Shown here: in pieces, positions 8,849 to 15,499 of the stretch
Numbering within the stretch: position 1 is the first letter of the stretch
Layout: the number at the start of each line of letters is the position of its first letter
Source: CAVALG01 sp045576295
GTDB taxonomy: Bacteria; Bacillota; Clostridia; Oscillospirales; Acutalibacteraceae
Assembly (NCBI GenBank): GCA_045576295.1
Contig: JAZNGF010000037.1
Coordinates: 1 to 20,523, forward strand
Direction: 5' to 3'
DNA: 20,523 bases
Notes under the pieces: generated by a model
Told to the model about the DNA's origin: nothing
Seen by the model: only the letters and a program-made list of their open reading frames with translations
The model's database searches: none
Position numbers and translations under genes: made by a program

Positions 8849-9901
8849 TTAAATTAGTTCTATTTCCTTAATAAGTTCTTCTATCAGTTCATCTTCATTT
8901 ACTCGGCGAACAATTTCGCCCTTTTTGAAGATAAGGCCGCAGCCATCGCCCCCGGCAATGCCAATATCGGCTTCGCGTGCTTCACCCGGGCCGTTTACGG
9001 CGCAGCCCATTATGGCAACGGTGATGTCTTTTTCCGCATCTTGAAGCCTTTTTTCGGCCTCGTTTGCGATTTTAATAAGATCAATTTTGGTTCTGCCGCA
9101 GGTGGGGCAAGAAACAAACTTTATGCCGCCTGTTTTAAGCCCCACCGCCTTTAATATGCGTTTTGCCGCTGCAACCTCTTCCACCGGGTTATCGGTTAAA
9201 GAAACGCGAATAGTGTCGCCTATGCCGCGAAGCAATAAGCCACCAATTCCAGCCGCAGAGCTTACTGTTCCCATTTCTTTAGTTCCCGCCTCGGTAACGC
9301 CTAAATGAAGCGGATAAGGGCAAACCTTAGCCGCTAATTCATAGGCTTTATACATAGTAGGCACCGAAGAAGATTTAATTGATAAAACAATATCACCGAA
9401 ATCAAATTTTTCTAAAAGTTTTACATGATACATGCCGCTTTCAACAAGCGCTTCGTATGTAGGGCCGCCATATTTTTGTAGCGCCGATTTTTCAACGCTG
9501 CCTGAATTTACGCCAATTCTTATAGGAATACCCCTTAAACGGCAGGCGCGCACAACATCGTTAACCTTTTGGTCGTCGCCAATATTTCCGGGGTTTATTC
9601 TGATTTTATCAACCCCTGCTGCCGCGCTTTCAAGCGCTAAACGGTAATCGAAATGTATATCGGCAACAATTGGAACATTAACAGCCTCTTTAAGCTTATA
9701 AATAAGGCCCACCGCCTCCATATCGGGAACGGCTGTGCGTATAATTTCGCATCCTGCACGCTCGAGTTCCTTTGCCTGGGCAACGCTTGCTTCAAAATCG
9801 TGCGCAGGGCGGTTAAGCATCGACTGAATGGTAACAGGTGCGCCGCCGCCTATATATATATTTCCAACCTTAACCTTTTTGGTTGTGGAGTGTGTATACA
9901 T
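8849..9901 (-). CDS. ispG: (E)-4-hydroxy-3-methylbut-2-enyl-diphosphate synthase
   Basis: IspG (GcpE) carries out the penultimate step of the MEP isoprenoid pathway: reductive ring opening of MEcPP to HMBPP using a [4Fe-4S] cluster. The 350 residues match the short bacterial form without the plant-type insert. A TIM-barrel N-terminal part (VTIQSML at 23-29, RINPGNIG at 101-108, GVNSGS at 130-135) is followed by the cluster domain. Its ligands are C265 and C268 (SCPTCGRT) and C300 (MGCAVNGPGEA), with E307 as the fourth ligand. The start ATG has AGGGG upstream at good spacing. It sits between rseP (24-nt gap) and polC (14-nt gap). Together with dxr two genes upstream, it supplies precursors for undecaprenyl-PP made by UppS in the same operon. 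Confidence 0.97.
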   Translation of the reverse strand: MYTHSTTKKVKVGNIYIGGGAPVTIQSMLNRPAHDFEASVAQAKELERAGCEIIRTAVPDMEAVGLIYKLKEAVNVPIVADIHFDYRLALESAAAGVDKIRINPGNIGDDQKVNDVVRACRLRGIPIRIGVNSGSVEKSALQKYGGPTYEALVESGMYHVKLLEKFDFGDIVLSIKSSSVPTMYKAYELAAKVCPYPLHLGVTEAGTKEMGTVSSAAGIGGLLLRGIGDTIRVSLTDNPVEEVAAAKRILKAVGLKTGGIKFVSCPTCGRTKIDLIKIANEAEKRLQDAEKDITVAIMGCAVNGPGEAREADIGIAGGDGCGLIFKKGEIVRRVNEDELIEELIKEIELI

Positions 9902-9925
9902 TTTCAGTTCCCCTTTTAACCATCT

Positions 9926-10978
9926 TTAAAATAGCCCTATAATATCTTTAATGCTTATAAGCACCGCAAACACAAGCATTGCGGCAAGCCCCACACCATG
10001 AATAACGCTTTCATATTTTGCAGGGATAGGCTTTCTTCTTATCATTTCAATTATAATAAACCAAGCTCTGCTACCGTCGAGTGCGGGAACAGGCAAAAGA
10101 TTAAATATGCCAAGGTTTATTGTTATAAGCGCTATAATCGGCAAGAAGTTCATAATGCCATATTTTGCGGCACTGCTCATAGCGGCGGTAACGCCAACAG
10201 GGCCCGAAACTGCCGATATGCCAAATTTACCTGTTAACAGGTCAATCAGTGAGCGCCAAACCATAACGCCATATGAAAACGAGGTTTTAAAAGATTCTTT
10301 TATAAAATTCCAAAAGTTGTTTTTTATTCCGTAAACCTTAAAATCAAGTTGTAAATAGGTAATGCCTTCGGCTTCTTCTGTTGCAAACTTAACATCGTTA
10401 AGCTGCACTTTTTCGCCGTCTCTTTTAACGAGTATGTCTATTTTGCCATCGTCAACATTTGAAAAGGCATAGCTTAAATCCATTGTTGAGAAAATTCTGC
10501 GCCCGTCAACCTCAAGGATTTTATCGTTTTCTTGAAGCCCATATTCACTGCTGACAGAGCCCTCGTAAAACTCGGCAACCGTTGTGCTTGCAAACATATC
10601 CTGCGGGGCTAAAACAATCATAATAATAATTAGCCCCAAAACAAGGTTGAACACGGCTCCCGCAAGGATGATAAGCAGCCTTTTCCACGCTTTTGCATTG
10701 CAATAAGCTCTTGGGTCGTCGCTTTCCGAGTCTTCCCCCTCCATTGAGCAGTAGCCGCCAAATGGCAAAAGCCTTAAGGCATACAATGTTTCGCCCTTTT
10801 GCTTTTTAAAAATTGCGGGGCCAAAACCAATAGCATACTCGTTAACCCTAACCTTTGTGAGCTTGGCAAGCAAAAAATGCCCAAACTCGTGAATGGCAAT
10901 CATAATAAGAAATGCCAAAATTGCCACCATTATAGGCCACGCGGTATTCCATATATTAATTATTGTTGACAAGCACAT
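9926..10978 (-). CDS. rseP: RIP-type site-2 metalloprotease RseP (peptidase M50)
   Basis: An intramembrane zinc protease of the RseP/RasP/S2P family, about 350 residues. I take the ATG at 10978; a GTG directly before it is the alternative, and AAAGG lies about 5 nt upstream. The first membrane segment carries the HEFGH zinc motif (about 30-34). A single PDZ-like domain spans about 130-205 (EFYEGSVSSEYGLQENDKIL, VDGRRI). The C-terminal membrane segments carry NLLPVPALDGSR, which supplies the third metal ligand Asp. The family cuts anti-sigma factors and leftover signal peptides inside the membrane. No anti-sigma factor is encoded here, so its target is unknown. It lies between dxr (17-nt gap) and ispG, the usual place in Firmicutes. 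Confidence 0.95.
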   Translation of the reverse strand: MCLSTIINIWNTAWPIMVAILAFLIMIAIHEFGHFLLAKLTKVRVNEYAIGFGPAIFKKQKGETLYALRLLPFGGYCSMEGEDSESDDPRAYCNAKAWKRLLIILAGAVFNLVLGLIIIMIVLAPQDMFASTTVAEFYEGSVSSEYGLQENDKILEVDGRRIFSTMDLSYAFSNVDDGKIDILVKRDGEKVQLNDVKFATEEAEGITYLQLDFKVYGIKNNFWNFIKESFKTSFSYGVMVWRSLIDLLTGKFGISAVSGPVGVTAAMSSAAKYGIMNFLPIIALITINLGIFNLLPVPALDGSRAWFIIIEMIRRKPIPAKYESVIHGVGLAAMLVFAVLISIKDIIGLF

Positions 10979-10995
10979 CACACCTTTTTATTTTG

Positions 10996-12141
10996 TTACA
11001 CAAGAGAATAGGCCTTTTCTCGGGCAGAAGCATCGGCCTCGAACACATCATTTATATCATAAGTTTTAACATCGGGCTGGTTTGCAGTTGCCGCCTCAAC
11101 CAATTCGCCAATCTTTAAAAAGGGTATCTTCCCATTTAAAAACAGTTCAACAGCCGCCTCGTTTGCGCCGTTTGCCGCGCAGGGTTTAAGCCCCCCTGCG
11201 TTTATGGCATTTATGCAAACCTTTAGGCATTTAAAGGTTTCGGTGTCGGGTTTCTCAAAGGTAAGTGTTCCAATCTCGGTTAAGCCGAGCGGCTTTGCAG
11301 GGCACTCATACCTTTGCGGATAGGTAAGGGCATACTGAATTGGCAGCATCATATCGGGTGAGCCAAGCTGAGCGATAACGCCGCCGTCGCGAAGTTCAAC
11401 CGCCGAATGCACTATGCTCTGGCGGTGCACCACCACCTCTATATCATTTGCCGTTACACCAAATAAATGCACAGCCTCGATAACCTCAAGCCCTTTATTC
11501 ATAAGTGTTGCAGAGTCGATTGTGATTTTAGCGCCCATGCTCCAGTTTGGGTGTTTTAAAGCCTGGGCCGGAGTTATATTAACAAGGTCAGCCGCTTTTC
11601 TTCCAAAAAACGGGCCGCCCGATGCCGTTAAAATAATTTTTTTGAGGCACCCTTCAGGAACACCTTGAAGGCACTGAAAAATTGCAGAATGCTCGCTGTC
11701 AACAGGGTAAATTTTAACCCCGTTTTCACGTGCGGCGGCATTCACAAGGCTACCTGCGGTAACCAAGGTTTCTTTATTTGCAAGGGCAATGTTCTTTTTT
11801 GCATTTATAGCCGCCATAGTAGGCTTTAGCCCTGCTATTCCAACAACAGCGTTAATAACTGTGTCGGCCTCATCGCAGGTTGCCGCTTCGGCAATTCCGC
11901 TGTCCCCGCAAACCACCTTAATTTTAGTGTCGGCAAGGCGGGTGCGTATATCTTTCGCACGGCTTTCATCGCTAACGGCAACGATTTTAGGGTTTAAATC
12001 TCTTGCTTGGCTTTCAAGCAATTCTATTCGTTTGCCCGATGCCGCTAAGGCTACAACCTTGAACCCTAATTTTTTTGCCACTTCTATACTTTGCGTTCCA
12101 ATAGAACCCGTTGAACCCAAAATGGAAATGCATCTATTCAT
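10996..12141 (-). CDS. dxr: 1-deoxy-D-xylulose-5-phosphate reductoisomerase
   Basis: Dxr (IspC) turns 1-deoxy-D-xylulose 5-phosphate into MEP with NADPH and a divalent metal; it is the committed MEP-pathway step and the fosmidomycin target. The 381 residues match the family. The NADPH-binding loop GSTGSIG (9-15) opens the protein. Metal ligands are D148 and E150 in PVDSEH and E219 in NKGLEV. The substrate loop HPNWSMG (197-203) and VHRQSIVHS (238-246) are intact. AGGAAA precedes the ATG by a few bases. A 128-bp gap with a stable hairpin separates it from cdsA, larger than any other gap in this operon. Confidence 0.97.
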   Translation of the reverse strand: MNRCISILGSTGSIGTQSIEVAKKLGFKVVALAASGKRIELLESQARDLNPKIVAVSDESRAKDIRTRLADTKIKVVCGDSGIAEAATCDEADTVINAVVGIAGLKPTMAAINAKKNIALANKETLVTAGSLVNAAARENGVKIYPVDSEHSAIFQCLQGVPEGCLKKIILTASGGPFFGRKAADLVNITPAQALKHPNWSMGAKITIDSATLMNKGLEVIEAVHLFGVTANDIEVVVHRQSIVHSAVELRDGGVIAQLGSPDMMLPIQYALTYPQRYECPAKPLGLTEIGTLTFEKPDTETFKCLKVCINAINAGGLKPCAANGANEAAVELFLNGKIPFLKIGELVEAATANQPDVKTYDINDVFEADASAREKAYSLV

Positions 12142-12204
12142 AAGTATTTCCTCGCTTTAAAATTTATGCCGCACAGTTTAAATGCACCAATATAAAACCA
12201 ATAA

Positions 12205-12242
12205 GCGGCTTTACGGCTGCAAGTAATGGCGCCGCAAGCCGC
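12205..12242 (-). promoter_or_regulatory. intercistronic hairpin between cdsA and dxr
   Basis: The 128-bp gap 12142-12269 holds a GC-rich inverted repeat in otherwise AT-rich DNA. An outer 7-bp stem (12205-12211 with 12236-12242) and an inner 4-bp stem (12214-12217 with 12231-12234) enclose a 13-nt loop. In the transcript the stem is followed by UUAUUGGUUUU, too broken for a good intrinsic terminator. It may be a processing or stability element, a partial terminator or a dispersed repeat copy. No promoter for dxr is convincing here. Confidence 0.4.
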
Positions 12243-12269
12243 AATTAAACATCTGTGAAAAATCTAACC

Positions 12270-13100
12270 TTAAATTTTTGTGATTATATCAATAGCGCTT
12301 AAAACGCTCCAAAAACAGGGAGCAATAAGAATAAGGCTATCGAAACGGTCAAGCACGCCGCCGTGCCCCGGCATTAAATTGCCGTAGTCTTTAATTCCAA
12401 CCTTACGTTTTAAGTATGATGCGATAAGGTCGCCTAACATGCCAATAACCGCAAAGAACGGTGTTATAGCCGCAATCATCCATACATTTGCTACATAGCC
12501 TTTAGAAATTCCGTTAAAGGCAAAGGCAATGCCGATTGTTATGGCAGTTACAATAATAACGCCGCCAACAGCGCCCTCCCAGGTTTTTTTGGGGCTAAGA
12601 CCTGGGCACATTTTGTGCTTTCCTAAGAATACACCTGTGAAATATGCGCCTGTATCGCAACCCCACGCAAACGCGCATGCAAGCAGGAAGTAGAAAAGAC
12701 CGTGCCCGTCGGCACTGTTTATTAGCATCGAAAGGGTTGAAAGCGCATAGCTTGTGAACACTGTGAGCGCAAAGGAAGCGCAAAGCTCTACAGGTTCGGT
12801 GGTTTTGTAGGTTATAAGTGTTATAACAACCAACGACATAGCAAATACCGTGTTAAGTAAAAGCGCACCAATATTAATAACACCTGAATAAACAAATGGG
12901 GACAGCGCCGCATACACAAAGGCTGCCGCTATCATTGCTTTATTTTTTACAAGCCCTGTTGCATGCAAAACCTCCCACGCGGCAACAACTGCAAGAGCCG
13001 CAATAGCAACGGTTACAACCAAAGGGTAAAATGAACCTGCATATAACACACCTGCAAGAAGCACAAGAGCAACAGCGCCCGAAATAATTCTGGTTTTCAT
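12270..13100 (-). CDS. cdsA: phosphatidate cytidylyltransferase
   Basis: CdsA makes CDP-diacylglycerol from phosphatidic acid and CTP at the membrane, the branch point for phosphatidylglycerol and cardiolipin. The 276 residues form about eight membrane segments. The CDS signature near the C-terminus is complete: YLKRKVGIKDYGNLMPGHGG followed by VLDRFDSL, holding the catalytic acidic and lysine residues. A CDTGAYFTG stretch and SPKKTWEGAVGG are also typical. GGGG lies about 8 nt before the ATG. It follows uppS after 15 nt; the uppS-cdsA pair is widely conserved in bacteria. Confidence 0.96.
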   Translation of the reverse strand: MKTRIISGAVALVLLAGVLYAGSFYPLVVTVAIAALAVVAAWEVLHATGLVKNKAMIAAAFVYAALSPFVYSGVINIGALLLNTVFAMSLVVITLITYKTTEPVELCASFALTVFTSYALSTLSMLINSADGHGLFYFLLACAFAWGCDTGAYFTGVFLGKHKMCPGLSPKKTWEGAVGGVIIVTAITIGIAFAFNGISKGYVANVWMIAAITPFFAVIGMLGDLIASYLKRKVGIKDYGNLMPGHGGVLDRFDSLILIAPCFWSVLSAIDIITKI

Positions 13101-13115
13101 ATCGCTTTCCCCTTT

Positions 13116-13856
13116 CTATATTCCGCCAAAACGGCGATTTCTTTTGTTATAGTCTTCAATCGCGCGGTCGAGATCTGCCTTTGAAAAGTCGGGCCACAAA
13201 ACATCGGAATACCAAAATTCAGAATACGCCGCCTGCCAAATAAGGAAGTTCGAAAGGCGCAGTTCTCCGCTTGGCCTTATAATAAATTCAGGGTCGGGCT
13301 GGCCTGCGGTGTAAAGCCTTGCGCTCACTGTTTCTTCGGTTATATCGTCGGCCGACAATTTCCCTTCGGCCACCTCACGCGAAAGGCTTTTAACAGCCTG
13401 AACAATTTCGCTGCGGCCGCCGTAATTGAGCGCCATATTAACCGTAAGCCCTGTTGCGGTTTTCGAGGTTTCTTCGGCGTGGTTTATAAGTTCGTTAATT
13501 TCATCCGAAAATGCAGTTCTGTCGCCAATGAATTTGAGGCCAATATTCTCGCTTTTATATGCATCTACATCTAAAAGGTAATCTTTAAGTAGCTTTAATA
13601 TGTTATCAATTTCGGCTTGCGGCCTTTTCCAGTTTTCGGTTGAAAAAACATAAACGGTTAAAAATTTAACGCCAAGCTCGTTGCAATATCTTGCAATTGT
13701 TTTAAAGTTATTAGCGCCTGCGGCGTGCCCCGCTGTTCTGGGTAAGCCTCGTATTTTAGCCCATCTACCGTTACCGTCCATTATAATTCCGATATGCTGT
13801 GGAATAACCAACTGGCTGCTTTCGGCGGCTTTTGCCTTTTTCTTTTTAAAGAACAT
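13116..13856 (-). CDS. uppS: undecaprenyl diphosphate synthase (cis-prenyltransferase)
   Basis: UppS condenses farnesyl-PP with eight isopentenyl-PP units to make the C55 lipid carrier for wall synthesis. From the ATG at 13856 it is 246 residues, the normal size. The catalytic motif IIMDGNGRWAK (24-34, with D27) and the diphosphate-binding motif RPSGELRLSNF (194-204: R194, R200, S202), followed by SE (212-213), are all present. The same frame can be opened 20 codons earlier with a TTG at 13916. That start has no ribosome-binding site and its codons would run through a 12-bp hairpin (13877-13903), so I reject it. The site before 13856 is only moderately good (GAG repeats). Confidence 0.95.
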   Translation of the reverse strand: MFFKKKKAKAAESSQLVIPQHIGIIMDGNGRWAKIRGLPRTAGHAAGANNFKTIARYCNELGVKFLTVYVFSTENWKRPQAEIDNILKLLKDYLLDVDAYKSENIGLKFIGDRTAFSDEINELINHAEETSKTATGLTVNMALNYGGRSEIVQAVKSLSREVAEGKLSADDITEETVSARLYTAGQPDPEFIIRPSGELRLSNFLIWQAAYSEFWYSDVLWPDFSKADLDRAIEDYNKRNRRFGGI

Positions 13857-13876
13857 TCTCTTCACTCTCTCAAAAG

Positions 13877-13903
13877 CCCACCGAATGTAAAACACTCGGT
13901 GGG
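13877..13903 (-). terminator. terminator-like hairpin between frr and uppS
   Basis: On the minus transcript, CCCACCGAGTGT and ACATTCGGTGGG form a 12-bp stem with one G-U pair and a UUU loop, followed by CUUUU. The U-tract is short, so I read it as a partial terminator or attenuator inside the operon. It lies 20 nt before the uppS ATG and about 22 nt after the frr stop at 13926. The G-U pair on this strand would be an A-C mismatch on the other strand, so selection, if any, acts on the leftward transcript. Confidence 0.5.
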
Positions 13904-13925
13904 ATGTTTTAAACAAAATATTAAA

Positions 13926-14480
13926 TTAGATTTCGAGGATTTCTTTTTCTTTAGCAGCGGTTAATTCATCGATCTCTTTGCAGAAACGATCGGTAAGATT
14001 TTGGATCTTCTTTTCGCCGTTTGCCTGATCATCTTCGGTTATTTCGTTGTTCTTTTTAAGAGCCTTAATTTTATCAATTGCATCGCGGCGGATGTTTCTA
14101 ACGTTAACCTTGCCACTTTCCGACATACCGCGGATTTCTTTAACTATATCCTTACGGCGTTCTTCTGTAAGGGGCGGGAAGTTAAGGCGGATAACCTTGC
14201 CGTCGTTATTTGGGTTAATGCCGATATCAGCAATGTTGATTGCCTTTTCAATAGCCTGCAAAAGGCTTGTATCCCAAGGCTGAATCATAAGGGTTCTACC
14301 ATCGGGAACTGAAATTGTTGCAACCTGCTGAACAGGTGTTGCAACGCCATAATAGTCAACCGAAACCTTATCTAAAATTGCGGGGTTTGCGCGGCCTGCC
14401 CTGATAGAAGCAAATTCTCTACCCAGGGCGTTTACCGATTTATCCATTTTTTCTTCTGCAGTTTTAATTATAGTGTTCAT
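13926..14480 (-). CDS. frr: ribosome-recycling factor
   Basis: RRF splits the post-termination ribosome together with EF-G. The 184 residues match the family exactly: a three-helix bundle plus a small beta domain. Recognisable stretches are FASIRAGRANPAILDKVSVD (23-42), the beta-domain YYGVATPVQQVATISVPDGR, LNFPPLTEERR and the C-terminal-helix start VNVRNIRRDA. GGAGG lies 6 nt before the ATG. It starts 17 nt after pyrH; pyrH-frr is one of the most conserved bacterial gene pairs. A hairpin follows the stop. Confidence 0.98.
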   Translation of the reverse strand: MNTIIKTAEEKMDKSVNALGREFASIRAGRANPAILDKVSVDYYGVATPVQQVATISVPDGRTLMIQPWDTSLLQAIEKAINIADIGINPNNDGKVIRLNFPPLTEERRKDIVKEIRGMSESGKVNVRNIRRDAIDKIKALKKNNEITEDDQANGEKKIQNLTDRFCKEIDELTAAKEKEILEI

Positions 14481-14497
14481 AACTAATCCTCCGTTAA

Positions 14498-15211
14498 TTA
14501 ATTATTTTTGGTAACAACCGTGCCGATAGATTCACCGCAGGCTGCTTTATAAATGTTATCCGGCTCGTGAAGATCGAACACGAGAATATCAATTCCGTTA
14601 TCCATGCAAAGTGAAGCTGCGGTGCTGTCCATAACCTTGAGTTCCTTTTCAAGAACTTCGTGGAAGGTAAGCTTATCATACTTTTTAGCATCGCTAAACT
14701 TATTAGGATCTTTATCATAAACGCCGTCAACATTAGTTGCTTTGAAAATAATGTCGGCATTTATTTCGGCAGCCCTGAGTGCTGCGCCTGTATCGGTTGA
14801 GAAGAAGGGGTTGCCCGTTCCGCAACCAAATACTACTACTCTGCCCTTTTCAAGGTGGCTAACCGCCTTATTTCGAATATAGGGTTCTGCAACCTGCGGC
14901 ATGCTGATACCGGTTTGCACCCTTGCAACAATACCCATTTGCTCTAAAGTGTCGCCCACAGCGAGCGCATTTATAACGGTTGCAAGCATTCCCATATGGT
15001 CGGCTCTGGTTCTGTCCATACTGCCGCTGCTTCTACCGCGCCAGAAGTTTCCGCCGCCAACCACAACGCCAATTTCAAGCCCTTCATCGGCGCATTTTTT
15101 AATGCTTTCGCAAATTTTTGTTATAGTGTCGAAATCAAGGCCACTGCCCTGTTCGCCGGCCAAAGCTTCGCCGCTAAGCTTTATTAAAATTCTTTTATAT
15201 GCTAACGCCAT
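14498..15211 (-). CDS. pyrH: uridylate kinase (UMP kinase)
   Basis: PyrH phosphorylates UMP to UDP in the cytoplasm as a hexamer of the amino-acid-kinase fold, typically activated by GTP and inhibited by UTP. The ATG at 15211 gives 237 residues. The frame stays open another 45 codons upstream, but those codons have no homology to UMP kinases and cover the leader hairpin. GGAG (15217-15220) sits 5 nt before 15211. Motifs: ILIKLSGEAL (8-17), VVGGGNFWRGR (50-60), RTRADHMGMLATVINAL (67-83) and GTGNPFFSTDTGAALRA (ATP and UMP site). It is the first gene of the operon. rpsB and tsf, which normally precede it, are not here; a divergent glutamine synthetase gene lies on that side. Confidence 0.97.
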   Translation of the reverse strand: MALAYKRILIKLSGEALAGEQGSGLDFDTITKICESIKKCADEGLEIGVVVGGGNFWRGRSSGSMDRTRADHMGMLATVINALAVGDTLEQMGIVARVQTGISMPQVAEPYIRNKAVSHLEKGRVVVFGCGTGNPFFSTDTGAALRAAEINADIIFKATNVDGVYDKDPNKFSDAKKYDKLTFHEVLEKELKVMDSTAASLCMDNGIDILVFDLHEPDNIYKAACGESIGTVVTKNN

Positions 15212-15225
15212 AATCTCTCCGTTCC

Positions 15226-15283
15226 AAGCAGGGTGATTAGGTGAAGGTGCCTCGCCCCAAAACCAATCAAAACCCTTCTGCTT
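15226..15283 (-). promoter_or_regulatory. structured leader of the pyrH operon mRNA
   Basis: The leader runs about 88 nt from the predicted start to the pyrH ATG. It contains three nested complementary blocks in order: AAGCA/TGCTT, GGG/CCC and TGATT/AATCA, plus a GG/CC step. Small bulges (GAA, TTT) lie on the 5' side and the apical loop is about 21 nt and G-rich. On the + strand coordinates the arms are 15226-15241 and 15263-15283. The hairpin base lies 5 nt from the pyrH Shine-Dalgarno. No U-tract follows, so control of translation or stability is more likely than termination. The RNA class is not recognised. Confidence 0.4.
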
Positions 15284-15305
15284 AAAAAGTTTTATACGTA
15301 ACTTT

Positions 15306-15334
15306 ATTTTACAATATACACCCTCTAATGTCAA
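15306..15334 (-). promoter_or_regulatory. promoter of the pyrH-polC operon
   Basis: On the minus strand a perfect TTGACA (-35, 15329-15334) and TAAAAT (-10, 15306-15311) are separated by exactly 17 nt. A strong sigma-A promoter is expected; transcription should start near 15299. It drives the eight-gene housekeeping operon down to polC. The 288 bp between the pyrH and glutamine synthetase start codons hold this promoter, the divergent one, an AT-rich spacer and two leader hairpins, and no gene. Confidence 0.8.
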
Positions 15335-15390
15335 ACATAAAAACACTAAATTTTAGCCGATTCTCAAAATTCTGAAATTCCAAAAAAATC

Positions 15391-15419
15391 TTGACAAGCT
15401 TCCCGGTTTATGATAAACT
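15391..15419 (+). promoter_or_regulatory. promoter of the glutamine synthetase gene
   Basis: A perfect TTGACA (15391-15396), a 17-nt spacer and TAAACT (15414-15419), with TG one base before the -10 (extended -10). The transcript would begin near 15426. No TnrA/GlnR-type operator (TGTNAN7TNACA) is visible around it. The distance to the divergent pyrH -35 is 56 nt. Confidence 0.75.
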
Positions 15420-15435
15420 GTGAACCGTCGAAAAT

Positions 15436-15475
15436 GGGTGCTGAAATGTGAAAGTTTCGGCACCCTTTTTATTTT
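15436..15475 (+). terminator. leader intrinsic terminator (probable attenuator) upstream of glutamine synthetase
   Basis: GGGTGCTGAAA (15436-15446) pairs with TTTCGGCACCC (15455-15465): 11 bp with one U-G pair and an 8-nt loop. The run TTTTTATTTT (15466-15475) follows directly. This is a full intrinsic-terminator layout, placed after the promoter and 24 nt before the start codon. CGAAA (15429-15433) upstream could pair with the TTTCG of the 3' arm (15455-15459) and so compete with the terminator, but this alternative is short. Conditional termination controlling glutamine synthetase is inferred. Confidence 0.7.
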
Positions 15476-15499
15476 AAAATGATTTCGGAGGATACCAAA

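Noticed and set aside
13857..13916. Longer open frame for uppS from a TTG at 13916
   Set aside because: No ribosome-binding site, and the codons run through the frr-uppS hairpin; the 246-residue product from 13856 already has normal length.
15212..15346. Longer open frame for pyrH starting near 15346
   Set aside because: The extra 45 codons overlap the -10 element and leader hairpin, have no ribosome-binding site and no similarity to UMP kinases; GGAG before 15211 decides the start.
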